A program made the translations under genes and the position numbers. Under the pieces are notes generated by a model, which was given only the letters and a program-made list of their open reading frames with translations, was not told the origin of the DNA and did not search any database. DNA of 64,000 nucleotides from Shewanella sp. Choline-02u-19 (GTDB lineage Bacteria > Pseudomonadota > Gammaproteobacteria > Enterobacterales > Shewanellaceae): NCBI RefSeq assembly GCF_002836205.1, contig NZ_PJBE01000013.1, forward strand, positions 1,860,001 to 1,924,000, written 5' to 3'. This document shows, one piece after another, positions 17,572 to 26,528 of the stretch. Each line of letters begins with the position of its first letter. Positions within the stretch are counted from its first letter, which is position 1.

Positions 17572-18297
17572 CTAGCTACTGATGATCTGCTGCCGATCCA
17601 GCTTAACGGTTTTATCCGCCAGTCGTTTGGTCTGGACGGGGCAGTGTGACACCATCACCATGGTATATTGCTGTTTCAATGATTGTAATAACTGCTCAAT
17701 CACCGCTGTATTTTCAGGATCGAGAGAAGCGGTAGGTTCATCTAACAGCAGTATTTCAGGCTCAAGCGCTAATGTTCGGGCTAGACATAAGCGTTGCTGC
17801 TGCCCACCAGATAACGAAGAGGCGTCATGATTTAGCCTATCCTTGATTTCATCCCATAATCTCACCTGCACTAACACCTGTTGGCTGCGGGCTAACGCCT
17901 GGGTTGGATTTAACTCCGCGACCACCTTCAGTGGCAGAAGTAGGTTGTCGATGATGCTACCTGGTAAAAGGTTAGGAATTTGAAATACCATGCCGACTTT
18001 ACGACGTAACAGAGGCAGATGCTTATGAGCCAGTTGAGTGACATCGACTTCTCTCCCAGACAATGTCAGACCAATACTGCCACTCATTTCATGATCGTCG
18101 AAGCAATCATTGAGCCGATTCAATGCCCGTAAAAGGGTTGTTTTTCCACAACCTGATGGGCCGCTCAGCATGTGTAATTGTCCCTTATATAACCGTAAGC
18201 TCACATCCTTGAGGATCGTTTTATTGCTAAATCGAATACAAACGCCATCAAGGTGACCGACGACATCATCTTGGGGAACTCCGGTAACATCTAACAT
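17572..18297 (-). CDS. Phosphate-type ABC transporter ATPase (PstB-like)
   Basis: ATPase of the four-gene importer at 17572-20939. Walker A is GPSGCGKTT (46-54), the signature LSGGQ is at 162-166, and Walker B is EILLLDE (181-187). The ATPase overlaps the PstA-like gene by 7 bp. At 241 residues it is slightly shorter than E. coli PstB (257), and the Q-loop region (VGMVFQIPNLLPGSIIDNLLLPL) deviates from the usual PstB sequence. It could therefore serve a related oxyanion such as tungstate or phosphonate, but the binding protein favours phosphate. Confidence 0.8.
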   Translation of the reverse strand: MLDVTGVPQDDVVGHLDGVCIRFSNKTILKDVSLRLYKGQLHMLSGPSGCGKTTLLRALNRLNDCFDDHEMSGSIGLTLSGREVDVTQLAHKHLPLLRRKVGMVFQIPNLLPGSIIDNLLLPLKVVAELNPTQALARSQQVLVQVRLWDEIKDRLNHDASSLSGGQQQRLCLARTLALEPEILLLDEPTASLDPENTAVIEQLLQSLKQQYTMVMVSHCPVQTKRLADKTVKLDRQQIISS

Positions 18298-19187
18298 ATA
18301 GGTTCCTTTTTAATGCTCTGTGCAGATCCCAATATATTTCGATTGCCCCGCCTGACAATCGCGGCAAGTAAAACAAAAATAATACTCGTAAGAGTGAGCA
18401 AGACTAACGCCGCACCAAATGCCATATTGAGCTCTTGTTGTGATTGATACTGAGCACTGTAATAAAAGATCGTGAATGGTAAAGCTTCAAATCGCTGCAG
18501 TAACCCGCCGGGTAATCCCGCATTGGCAACGGCCCCCGTCAACATGATCACGGCAGTATCTTCAGCCGCCCGGCCAATCGCCAACATGAGTCCACTCGTT
18601 ATCCCAGGACTGGCTTGTGGTAATACCAGACGATACGTGATTTGCCACTGGGTCATGCCTAAAGCCGCCCCCGTGACCGACAATTGTTTTGGCAAGCTAC
18701 TCAGTGCATTTTGAGTCGCACAGGCGATATAAGGTAAAATGAGCAGAGCTAAACACAGCGCTGCAAGTAAAAGACTGGCATTGGCGTGGGGGAAGAAACT
18801 CGCCCGAAGAAGTAAAATCAGGCTAAAACCAAACAGCCCCATTAAGATAGATGGGATCCCGGCCAGAATATCGACGGCCATACTAAACACTTTCTGGGCT
18901 GGCTTATCAGGCGAGCTCGCGAGCCAAATACCACTGGCAATTCCGGGCACAGAAGCCAAAGAGACCGCACACAAAACAACGGTAAGCGTGCCTACACAGG
19001 CAGGCCAAATCCCTTCCCATACAGGCTGCAACCCCATCATGGCGGCAAGAGGTTCCGACTCTCCGAAGAAAAGTTGCAGACTTAAAGTCGGCGCCCCTTT
19101 CAGCAAGATGAAACCGATTAATAGCAGCATGATACTCATTAAAAAGAAGGTACAGAGATAGCCCCAAAAGCCAATCGCGCGTCTCAT
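18291..19187 (-). CDS. Phosphate-type ABC transporter permease (PstA-like)
   Basis: The 298-residue inner-membrane permease has about six transmembrane helices and the EAA loop ALGMTQWQITYRLVLPQASPGI, which contacts the ATPase. The motif GRAAEDTAVIMLTGA matches PstA. It overlaps both neighbours (4 bp with pstC-like, 7 bp with pstB-like). The large first periplasmic loop (PTLSLQLFFGESEP) is also PstA-like. Confidence 0.85.
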   Translation of the reverse strand: MRRAIGFWGYLCTFFLMSIMLLLIGFILLKGAPTLSLQLFFGESEPLAAMMGLQPVWEGIWPACVGTLTVVLCAVSLASVPGIASGIWLASSPDKPAQKVFSMAVDILAGIPSILMGLFGFSLILLLRASFFPHANASLLLAALCLALLILPYIACATQNALSSLPKQLSVTGAALGMTQWQITYRLVLPQASPGITSGLMLAIGRAAEDTAVIMLTGAVANAGLPGGLLQRFEALPFTIFYYSAQYQSQQELNMAFGAALVLLTLTSIIFVLLAAIVRRGNRNILGSAQSIKKEPIC

Positions 19188-20062
19188 GCTAGTCGCACCA
19201 AATTATTTCGCCCCACCAGAAAACGTGATAATAGACAGATACATGCACTACACATTAACAAGAGTATTCCAGCAGCAAACAGCGAGTTATAAACCTCACT
19301 CCCCTGATCTGTGGCGATCACCAAGGCAATATGCGCGGTTAAGCTGCGAATAGCATCAAAGATCCCAGAAGGCAATTGGGTGGCATTTCCTGCCAACATC
19401 AAAGGGAGCATCGTATCCCCGATTGACCGGTTGAACCCGAGTAACGCTGCCCCACATAAATTGACTTTGCAATGGGGCAAGATAACGTGCATATAAGTCT
19501 GCTCAGGGGTTAATCCCAGTGCATGCGCACCCAGTGCATATTGCTGCCATAATGGCGTGGTAATGTTATCTAACATCACACAGATCACAGGCAAAATAAG
19601 CAATACCAACATACAGATAGCGGCAAACAAGCTGTAGCCAGAGCCTAGCTGAAGACCGTTACGCAGAAGGGGTAAAAGTAGGAAAAGTGCCGCTAACCCA
19701 TAAACCACAGTAGGTATTGCCGCCATAAACTTAAGCAAAGCCTTCAAGATAACAACCAGCCAACGCCAACGTGATAACAGGCAAAAGCTATTGATCCCCA
19801 TGGCAATCACAAAGGCGACAGATGTCGAAATAAGGGCCAGAGACAAGGTACCGAAGACCATGGCAAGGATGCCAAAATGTCCCTGCTCCGGTTGCCATTG
19901 CAGACTAAAAACAGGACTGGTTTCAGTCAAGAAAACCGGAAGAGAAAACCAAATTAAGAAACAAAAAACAGAAAACAGCAGCAGGCCGCTGGTGACCACT
20001 AGGGTCATCAGTAAGCCTTGCATCAAGCTGTTTTGCTTTAGTGTATGGTTGTGGCTTTGCAT
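19184..20062 (-). CDS. Phosphate-type ABC transporter permease (PstC-like)
   Basis: The 292-residue permease has a cytoplasmic N-terminus, then about six helices. The EAA loop ALGLTPEQTYMHVILPHCKVNL and the motif GFNRSIGDTMLPLMLAGN match PstC. It pairs with the PstA-like permease downstream to form the channel. The start at 20062 lies 40 bp after the binding-protein gene. Confidence 0.85.
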   Translation of the reverse strand: MQSHNHTLKQNSLMQGLLMTLVVTSGLLLFSVFCFLIWFSLPVFLTETSPVFSLQWQPEQGHFGILAMVFGTLSLALISTSVAFVIAMGINSFCLLSRWRWLVVILKALLKFMAAIPTVVYGLAALFLLLPLLRNGLQLGSGYSLFAAICMLVLLILPVICVMLDNITTPLWQQYALGAHALGLTPEQTYMHVILPHCKVNLCGAALLGFNRSIGDTMLPLMLAGNATQLPSGIFDAIRSLTAHIALVIATDQGSEVYNSLFAAGILLLMCSACICLLSRFLVGRNNLVRLA

Positions 20063-20102
20063 CGTCAGTCAACAAACCTCAGGGGCGGGCCTGAGAGTAT
20101 GT

Positions 20103-20939
20103 TTATGGCTTTACATCAAGCGCTATATAACCCGATGCCTGAATATACTTTGCACCTTGCTGACTATAGATGTAATCGATGAACGCCTGAGTCAAAGCGT
20201 TAGGTGCTCCTTTGGTATTCATATATAAACGACGCACCACAGGGTATTCCCCTGAAGCACAAGCCTTTTGACTCGGCTTAATATGATTATAAGTAGGCGC
20301 TTTTACCATCGCATCGATATAGCCCACGCTACTGTAACCGATAGCACCGATGTCTTGTGATACTGCAGTTTTCATCGCGCCATTTGATGGCACTATATTA
20401 GCATTACCTGCAAGTGGTGCGCCTTTTAACAGCTTCTTAGTGAACACTGAACGGGTACCACTCGCTTCATCGCGGCTAAACAGATGTATCTGTCGGTCTT
20501 GTCCACCGACCTCCAGCCAGTTGGTAATTTCTCCCTTATAAATTGCGATGATCTGCTGCTGGCTAAGATTATCGACCGAGTTATCCGGATGAATGATAAC
20601 GGCGACACCATCAATAGCGAAGGGAAATGAATTCAGTCCTAGATTCATCTCCTTATTTTTTAATGCACGCCCAGCATTACCGATATCCACCAGCCCGTTC
20701 GCAACTTGTTGTACGCCAACACCCGATCCGCCACCAGCGATGGTGATACGAATATCAGGGTTATAGCCCATGATCTCACGTGCAGCCTTTTTCATCACCG
20801 GGATATGGGCTGTACCACCAGCAATATTCAGCTGGCCACTCATTTCATCAAAGGAAGAGAGTTCATCGGCAATAAGTGGGCTCGATATGAGCAAGGTAAC
20901 AATCGCCATTAAGCGAACAGAGTAGGTTTTAAACATCAT
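20103..20939 (-). CDS. Phosphate-binding periplasmic protein (PstS-like)
   Basis: The 278-residue protein has a Sec signal peptide ending near SSPLIA (about 18-24). The mature domain carries the PstS anion-binding elements: GTAHIP (about 43-48), GSGVGVQQVANGLVDIG (about 71-87) and SRDEASGTRSVF (about 154-165). The C-terminus (QAFIDYIYSQQGAKYIQASGYIAL) is typical. It heads the minus-strand order S-C-A-B. No phoU, phoB or phoR is adjacent, and I could not identify a Pho box upstream. It is probably one of several phosphate importers in the genome. Confidence 0.88.
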   Translation of the reverse strand: MMFKTYSVRLMAIVTLLISSPLIADELSSFDEMSGQLNIAGGTAHIPVMKKAAREIMGYNPDIRITIAGGGSGVGVQQVANGLVDIGNAGRALKNKEMNLGLNSFPFAIDGVAVIIHPDNSVDNLSQQQIIAIYKGEITNWLEVGGQDRQIHLFSRDEASGTRSVFTKKLLKGAPLAGNANIVPSNGAMKTAVSQDIGAIGYSSVGYIDAMVKAPTYNHIKPSQKACASGEYPVVRRLYMNTKGAPNALTQAFIDYIYSQQGAKYIQASGYIALDVKP

Positions 20940-21191
20940 AATAATTCCAAGCAGTTAAATGGATGCTGAATTTGCAGTGATAGAAGTTCATTCGGTAAGG
21001 TGGGCAATTATTGCTATTAATGCCTTAGGAGCAAGCGGTTTATCTGCTTTTTGCCACCTATATCGGCAACTTTTCAGATTAAACTAGATATTGGGACAAA
21101 TACGCCCATTAATTAACGACAGATTGATAACAAAAAGTCAGGTAAGCTCGTCAAAATCAATTAGAGACGGCGTTTATCAGCAAGGCTTATT

Positions 21192-21668
21192 TTAAAATGC
21201 AGCTGTCGTTTCTTCTCTTACACCATCGAGCAACTTAATCCATTCCGTATAACGGTACCGTTCAACATCGATATTGAAATTAGGCGTTATGTACTTAGAG
21301 ATAAAGCTTTCATACAAAACAACTGTCGTCGGCGATAACTGCGGGTAAGCGTATGCTTTCATAAAGTCGTTGCAGATATCCCCAAGCAGCCGCGCAGCAC
21401 CTCTATTAACGCCGTGGCAACGAGGGTCCAAATTATCAACTAACAGCTGTCTATACTCCAGCGCGGTTGCACGAGCCCCGGCAAGTTTGAGATCCGGATA
21501 GCGACCAATCTTGATCCGCTGTTGCTTAGCTTGCCAACGAAAGCGATAATAAAAGGTAATGACAGCATTATTGGTAATTCGTACACTGACACCATCACGA
21601 TCAGCAATCTCAATGGGGCCGTGGTAAGGTGCTTTTATATTCCTTAATTTACTATCAGATAATGCCAT
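21192..21668 (-). pseudogene. Truncated P4-type integrase, N-terminal part
   Basis: About 158 residues remain of a protein normally near 400. The start MALSDSKLRNIKAPYHGPIE and the segment GVSVRITNNAVITFYYRFRW...RIKIGRYPDLKLAGAR form the arm-binding domain (DUF4102) of P4-type tyrosine integrases. The frame stops after the core-binding region (AYAYPQLSPTTVVLYESFISKYI), and the catalytic Arg/His/Tyr domain is missing. It sits just beyond the tail end of the prophage, so it is probably the scar of an older island at the same boundary. Confidence 0.85.
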
Positions 21669-22190
21669 TTTATCAACCTTCGCGTGATGCACATTGTTAA
21701 CAATTGTGATGCACAATTTGATTTTAACACTGTATTTCAAGGTTGAATACAAGCGAACCTAATTCACTCTTAAATACTGATATATAAAGAAAATATCTGT
21801 ATTTTTGATACATAAGCGAACTATGAATAACACTAAGAAACAGCCTACTTTATTTTGGCACGATTATGAGCAACCACCACTAAGCCTCTGAATAATAACA
21901 AATTAAACCTTATAAAACACCTCGTAATGCACGCCGTGATGCACACTTGTATTTTTAATTTAACTCCTAGCGGATACCCTGATTAGTCAAACTTCTGCCC
22001 TAAAATGCGATTAAACAATCACTCAGATCGAATCATGACGTTGCTCGTCCCTTAATATATTCTTGGTATTTAATACTGGCTTTACATATAGATACCCTGC
22101 GTGATACTGTTTTTATATACAGCGCCCTCGGTATTGCATTGTTCGCTATTCCGCGGGGCGTTAGGTATCAGAATTTCAGAGAGTATTACT
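21669..22190. other. Non-coding boundary region
   Basis: This 520-bp stretch between the integrase relic and the VOC gene has no credible gene. It is AT-rich. An attachment site of the prophage could lie here or at 22.6 kb, but I could not find a convincing direct repeat with the right end near 61.8 kb. Confidence 0.4.
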
Positions 22191-22559
22191 ATGATAATTG
22201 ATCATATTGGATTTTCAGTATCAGACTTTATTGTGAGCAATGAATTTTATTGCAAGACTTTGGCTCCTTTGGGAATTGAAAGAATTGTTGAAGTCGAGGG
22301 AGCAAGTGGCTTTGGAATGAATGGAAAGCCAGAATTTTGGCTTGGAAAAGGTAATCTGTCACCGTCACCTATGCACGTTGCCTTTGTTGCTGGCAGCCGA
22401 AAAGAGGTAGAGCAATTTTATGAGGCTGCTTTGGCTTGTGGTGGGAAGGATAATGGTGCACCAGGAATAAGGGAACGTTATCATCCAAATTATTACGGAG
22501 CTTTTGTTATAGATCCTGATGGACATAATATTGAAGCAGTGTGTCATCAACCGGAGTAA
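22191..22559 (+). CDS. VOC-superfamily (glyoxalase-like) protein
   Basis: The 122-residue protein begins MIIDHIGFSVSDF, a typical first beta strand with a metal-binding His, and ends with FVIDPDGHNIEAVCH, which carries the second half of the site. Members are small metal-dependent dioxygenases, isomerases or resistance proteins. The substrate cannot be inferred. ATG at 22191 is chosen over an upstream start (22101) because the VOC fold begins exactly there. It is the only plus-strand gene near this end of the prophage and is probably host or boundary cargo. Confidence 0.85.
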   Translation: MIIDHIGFSVSDFIVSNEFYCKTLAPLGIERIVEVEGASGFGMNGKPEFWLGKGNLSPSPMHVAFVAGSRKEVEQFYEAALACGGKDNGAPGIRERYHPNYYGAFVIDPDGHNIEAVCHQPE

Positions 22560-22609
22560 TGGAGAAAAAGTGTTTGAGGTTTAAAAAGACTTTATCTAAT
22601 ATCAATCGA

Positions 22610-22641
22610 ACGAGTTAGAGCTTCTTATCTAACTCGTCTTT
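22610..22641. terminator. Terminator near the left end of the prophage
   Basis: A perfect 10-bp stem ACGAGTTAGA / TCTAACTCGT (loop of eight) is followed by CTTT on the plus strand. It probably ends the VOC transcript and may also stop the minus-strand late phage transcript. Confidence 0.7.
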
Positions 22642-22695
22642 ATCCAAAAACGCGTTACAACGACAAGATTTATTGTAATCCAACTCCTACAAAAC

Positions 22696-23130
22696 TCACT
22701 TTATCTCAGATCTTAACTGTGTTATTTGGCGATCAATTGTTGATACTTCGGTATCCGCTTGCTGAGTAATAGCGTTCATTTCTTGAGCTAAACTTTGCTG
22801 CCAAGTTGCACCGGCTAAATTATTGTTAGCGTGGCGGCCTCTATTTTTCAAATTGGTCATGCGGTTATCACGGGTGGTAAGCACCTTCTTTCGCCTATTC
22901 TCATGCTTAGTAATTTCACGCTCAATTTCTCGATTACGAATGTAACTACTGATGTCAGCTTGTTTAAAAGCACTGTCACTAGCCACTACGCTACCAACAT
23001 TGCTTAAATCCATTGGCTTACTCGACTCATTACACGGATCTGCTTGATAGACATTGCCAGCACATCGATACACCTCACTCTGTGCGGGTAATGCCATTAA
23101 CAACGTCGAAATTAGTAGTAACGCTTTCAT
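22696..23130 (-). CDS. Secreted DUF4124-like protein
   Basis: A 144-residue protein with a signal peptide (MKALLLISTLLMALPAQS) and then EVYRCAGNVYQADPCN, the short cysteine pair motif of DUF4124-type periplasmic proteins. The rest is a charged helical region (REIEREITKHENRRKKVLTT). Start 23130 is preferred; an upstream ATG at 23142 adds only four residues. It is the last minus-strand gene at the tail end and may be a host-range or lysogenic conversion gene, or the first host gene. Confidence 0.65.
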   Translation of the reverse strand: MKALLLISTLLMALPAQSEVYRCAGNVYQADPCNESSKPMDLSNVGSVVASDSAFKQADISSYIRNREIEREITKHENRRKKVLTTRDNRMTNLKNRGRHANNNLAGATWQQSLAQEMNAITQQADTEVSTIDRQITQLRSEIK

Positions 23131-23156
23131 AAAATCCTCCATGACTTTAACCTAGT

Positions 23157-23369
23157 TTATACTTCTATCTCTGTATGTGGCAAATCTGCTGCTGTTCCCA
23201 ATATTCGACCATCTTGCACGTAAACTTTCGCACCGGCTGATCCACTGCCAAGCGCGGTTATCGATAAGCCTGAAGCACTGATTAGCTTTACTGTGCCATT
23301 GCCGTTATCACTCTGTACTTTCATGATCATGCGCGGTATCGATAGCGCTTGTTGTAATTGCTTAAACAT
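23157..23369 (-). CDS. Small phage tail-end protein
   Basis: 70 residues, MFKQLQQALSIPRMIMKVQSDNG and a beta-rich remainder (GTVKLISASGLSITALGSGSAGAKV as short strands). It resembles small baseplate or tail-tip accessory proteins by position and composition only. It is 7 bp beyond the large tail protein gene and is certainly in the same operon. Confidence 0.55.
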   Translation of the reverse strand: MFKQLQQALSIPRMIMKVQSDNGNGTVKLISASGLSITALGSGSAGAKVYVQDGRILGTAADLPHTEIEV

Positions 23370-23376
23370 AAATCCC

Positions 23377-25230
23377 CTACTCTAAATGCCTAATTAAGTT
23401 CACGCTTTGAGTTATATCTAAGCCGCTGCTTTGATCCATGTTAGCGCTAATACTCACGCTATCGCATGTTGCTTTGAATACTTCGCCTTCATACGTAACC
23501 CCAATCAACATGCCCTTTTTCAAAGGGGGTAAGTCGGCCATTATAGGTAATGACACTGTAATCAGCTCTTTATTACCACTGGCTGCTATCGCGTTGGTAC
23601 CCGCAAGCCTCGCCGCTTGATTATCAACAATTAGTTGAGCACTTATATCTGCAGTAGGAATATCACCAGCGGTACCCGCTCGTTTCACCTTTGCGCTCAC
23701 GCCTTGCTGCTCACCACGAACCCATGCGGCGTTACATGCCTGGTTAATCTGTTTTTTACTGCTATAACTCAAGATCACTGAGTCGTGAATATTCACATCT
23801 GCAATAGCTTCACTCATTAACCACGGCGACGTGGGCCAACGTGGTACAACCTTTAACTTGCTAGAAAACTCATCGGCTACAATCATGCAACCAATTTGAG
23901 AACAAGCCTCGTTTACGGCATCGATAGGTGATTTCCTCATGATAGAGTATGCACCTGCAGGTACCGTAAAATCAGTAACCCCAACCAGCTCAATAGACCA
24001 TCCTGAATTAGTAAGTAGATCACCTAACAAGCCAGCAAATGAGCGTGAAACATCATTTGTATAGCTTATAGGTGCTCGCCATGGGATTGATAACAAAGCT
24101 GAACGGCTACGACCTGCGCTGCTATAACTGGCGGTTCCAAAGCTTGAACTGCTTGATGGTTGCTCGGCTAGGGCAAAAAACTCATAGCCATTAATATCAA
24201 TTAACAGTAATTCATTCTCTGCGCGGCTAGCATCGATAGCACTGCTAAATTGCAGGTCCACTGATTGAGCATACTGATTGCGGCTATCACTAAAGCTAAC
24301 ACTGTCTAACACAATGGATAGAGAGTCACTGACTCGAGTACAAGTTAAAGTGGGTTGCATTAAATACGCTCGTCTAATCTGAGGTTCGATAGGGACTTTA
24401 AAATCAAGGTTTGGTAACGGTGGATTAGTATCTATGGGGCCACCGCCATTATCGAAATAACAGTGTTTCTCTGAGGCCGTAAATCTCAAGGTAATAGGAT
24501 GCATAGCATTGATAGCGGATCTACCAAAACGCATGGTGATTAATCCCACCGGTGGCGGGCGATAATCTGTCGAGCAGATCCAAGCGGCTTTATGTGGCCC
24601 CCAAGCGACAGAGACGTGATGACTAATATCGCTACCTAATGATGAATACCCAACATCAATCACGACCGCAACCGCATCGTTACTATGGGACGTTATCGCA
24701 GTGTCATGCTGGTAAGTACCCGTTAATAACCAAGGCACTTGCAAGTAACTTTCTGTTGCTTGCCGGCTTAACCAATTAACTGAGGTTGATTGATGATGCA
24801 GAGCTGGTGAAACCCAAGCAAGGCGGTTACTTTGCTCTTGCTGGATACCAAGCTGCAGCGGCAAATAAAGGTCAGCATTATGCAATGGCCCTATTTGCCA
24901 TACTGCTGTACTTTGGTTTTCTGTTGCAATATCAGCCAACCAAACAAGTTGAAATTGATTTTCAAATCTATCACTATGGCCAACGAACATTACCTGTACT
25001 TCAGCCTTTAGTGGTTCTACCCAAACCACCACTAAATCGTTCCCTAAGCTACCATCGCGAATTGACGGTTTAGGTTCAACTTCATCCTCAAACCTAAGTT
25101 TAATAGGTGAGCTAAAATGAACCCACGGCTCTAATAATCGCAGTATTACTCGGTTAGGGTGCTTGTCGAAACTTAAAATTAACGGACTCTCAGCTTTTAA
25201 CCAAGGCGTGGCTAGTTTAAGTGTGATCAT
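23377..25230 (-). CDS. Large tail protein, probable hub or tip component
   Basis: The 617-residue protein starts with beta-rich repeats (about 1-260). The C-terminal half (about 400-617) contains SFAGLLGDLLTNSGWSIE...SPIDAVNEACSQIGCMIVAD, similar in pattern to hub proteins of the gpD/gp27 kind. The position at the end of the tail operon supports a tip or hub role. It shares one base with the upstream 94-residue gene, so they are co-translated. Family not confirmed. Confidence 0.55.
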   Translation of the reverse strand: MITLKLATPWLKAESPLILSFDKHPNRVILRLLEPWVHFSSPIKLRFEDEVEPKPSIRDGSLGNDLVVVWVEPLKAEVQVMFVGHSDRFENQFQLVWLADIATENQSTAVWQIGPLHNADLYLPLQLGIQQEQSNRLAWVSPALHHQSTSVNWLSRQATESYLQVPWLLTGTYQHDTAITSHSNDAVAVVIDVGYSSLGSDISHHVSVAWGPHKAAWICSTDYRPPPVGLITMRFGRSAINAMHPITLRFTASEKHCYFDNGGGPIDTNPPLPNLDFKVPIEPQIRRAYLMQPTLTCTRVSDSLSIVLDSVSFSDSRNQYAQSVDLQFSSAIDASRAENELLLIDINGYEFFALAEQPSSSSSFGTASYSSAGRSRSALLSIPWRAPISYTNDVSRSFAGLLGDLLTNSGWSIELVGVTDFTVPAGAYSIMRKSPIDAVNEACSQIGCMIVADEFSSKLKVVPRWPTSPWLMSEAIADVNIHDSVILSYSSKKQINQACNAAWVRGEQQGVSAKVKRAGTAGDIPTADISAQLIVDNQAARLAGTNAIAASGNKELITVSLPIMADLPPLKKGMLIGVTYEGEVFKATCDSVSISANMDQSSGLDITQSVNLIRHLE

Positions 25231-25514
25231 TATGGGGTAGCCACCAAATTAACCAGTTCGCACTTAACACCATCGGCAACGGCTGCATTATATTCACCGT
25301 TATCATCTAAAATGAGCACGATTAATTGATTTGCAAGAGCGTACTTTTTAGCGAAATAATGCATGTTTATGTCATTCTTACCAAGGTATAGCCTCGCTCC
25401 AGATTGCCTATCCATAATTAAATGCCGTTCAGAAAGTGGATCTATATCCAACTCTAACTTAGCTCTAGATTCTTCAATTAAGTCTGTAGGGTATACCTCA
25501 TATAACAGCACCAT
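25230..25514 (-). CDS. Small tail-module protein
   Basis: 94 residues without a recognised family. The sequence (LYLGKNDINMHYFAKKYAL and LIVLILDDNGEYNAAV) is soluble and compact. It lies 4 bp after the 331-residue tail protein and overlaps the 617-residue protein by one base, so it is part of the tail-tip unit. Confidence 0.55.
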   Translation of the reverse strand: MVLLYEVYPTDLIEESRAKLELDIDPLSERHLIMDRQSGARLYLGKNDINMHYFAKKYALANQLIVLILDDNGEYNAAVADGVKCELVNLVATP

Positions 25515-25518
25515 ATCG

Positions 25519-26514
25519 TTACCACTCTACTGTATTTAAACGAATGTCGAAGCTAACGTTAGGTTGTCTAAGCAATAAATGAGCTTGACCGTTGACATCC
25601 CTATAAGCTGGATAAGTATCCGCCGAATAGTTATCAACGCTGCTGTAAACCTCCGTCAACAGTCCGGGGAGACTTCCTCTAAGTGCAGGGTACACCCGAC
25701 TGTTAGTGTTAAAATCACCGTTAAGGTCTTTATTATTAGCACCGGGTGATACATTAAAAACACCAACATATGTTTTGACGTAAATACCTTGTTGAGTATG
25801 AGCAGCCTGAGCACGGTCGTATTCATTCCAAGCGCCGTCGGGGGTGTATATACCACCATCAACAGGGGTAGCGTCACCATCAACTCCGTATGTCTTAAGA
25901 CCAGCTGTAACCGGGCGATTGATTCTGTTTCTCCACCAAGATGCAAAACAAACATTATAATTAATGGTGTTTACATTTGCGCCCTTAGCTATGCATGTAC
26001 CAATCGCTATAAACTTAGCTTGGTCATTGGGTATGTTCGCTATGAAATCACCAACAAACATTTGGTTTTCTAACGCGACTCTACGAGCACCAAGGGTTAG
26101 ATTATTAGCATCACCCAGTATTAAGTAAAAGGCATGTTTTGTACCTAGAACCATCCAGTTTGTCCAATGGGTACTTGAGGCTGCTATAAATGTACGGTAT
26201 CCCGGTAAAATAAAAGTGTCTATATCGGTCATTGACATTGCAGGTGTAATCGAACATAAAGTATGTGATGTATCGGTACTACCCAGCTGAAATTTAAAAT
26301 ACCCACCGCTACCACCATCAGCCGGAGAGTTTCTAAATACCGCCTCTACAGCCCCTACGTCCTCAAACTCCTTAGTCCAGCCAAGCGGCGCTTTACTACC
26401 GTACCCATCAACCAAACAAGCTTGTAATACCGCTAACACCTCACTTGGTTTACGGTCAATAATTTGTGGTGCACCATCGTCAGCGCTTGAAAATACCGTC
26501 ACTGCATCTGCCAT
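25519..26514 (-). CDS. Phage tail protein, possibly receptor-facing
   Basis: 331 residues. The N-terminal part (PSEVLAVLQACLVDGYGSK) is shared with tail proteins of several siphophages. The rest is beta-rich with many aromatic and Gly/Asp turns (FKFQLGSTDTSHTLCSI, YPALRGSLPGLLTEVY). It is probably a tail-tip or fibre protein. The gene lies between two large structural genes with gaps of 4 and 14 bp. Confidence 0.55.
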   Translation of the reverse strand: MADAVTVFSSADDGAPQIIDRKPSEVLAVLQACLVDGYGSKAPLGWTKEFEDVGAVEAVFRNSPADGGSGGYFKFQLGSTDTSHTLCSITPAMSMTDIDTFILPGYRTFIAASSTHWTNWMVLGTKHAFYLILGDANNLTLGARRVALENQMFVGDFIANIPNDQAKFIAIGTCIAKGANVNTINYNVCFASWWRNRINRPVTAGLKTYGVDGDATPVDGGIYTPDGAWNEYDRAQAAHTQQGIYVKTYVGVFNVSPGANNKDLNGDFNTNSRVYPALRGSLPGLLTEVYSSVDNYSADTYPAYRDVNGQAHLLLRQPNVSFDIRLNTVEW

Positions 26515-26528
26515 TTTAATTACCCTTG

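Noticed and set aside
20940..21191. Pho box upstream of the pst-type operon
   Set aside because: Only weak CTGTC-like matches without the expected tandem spacing.
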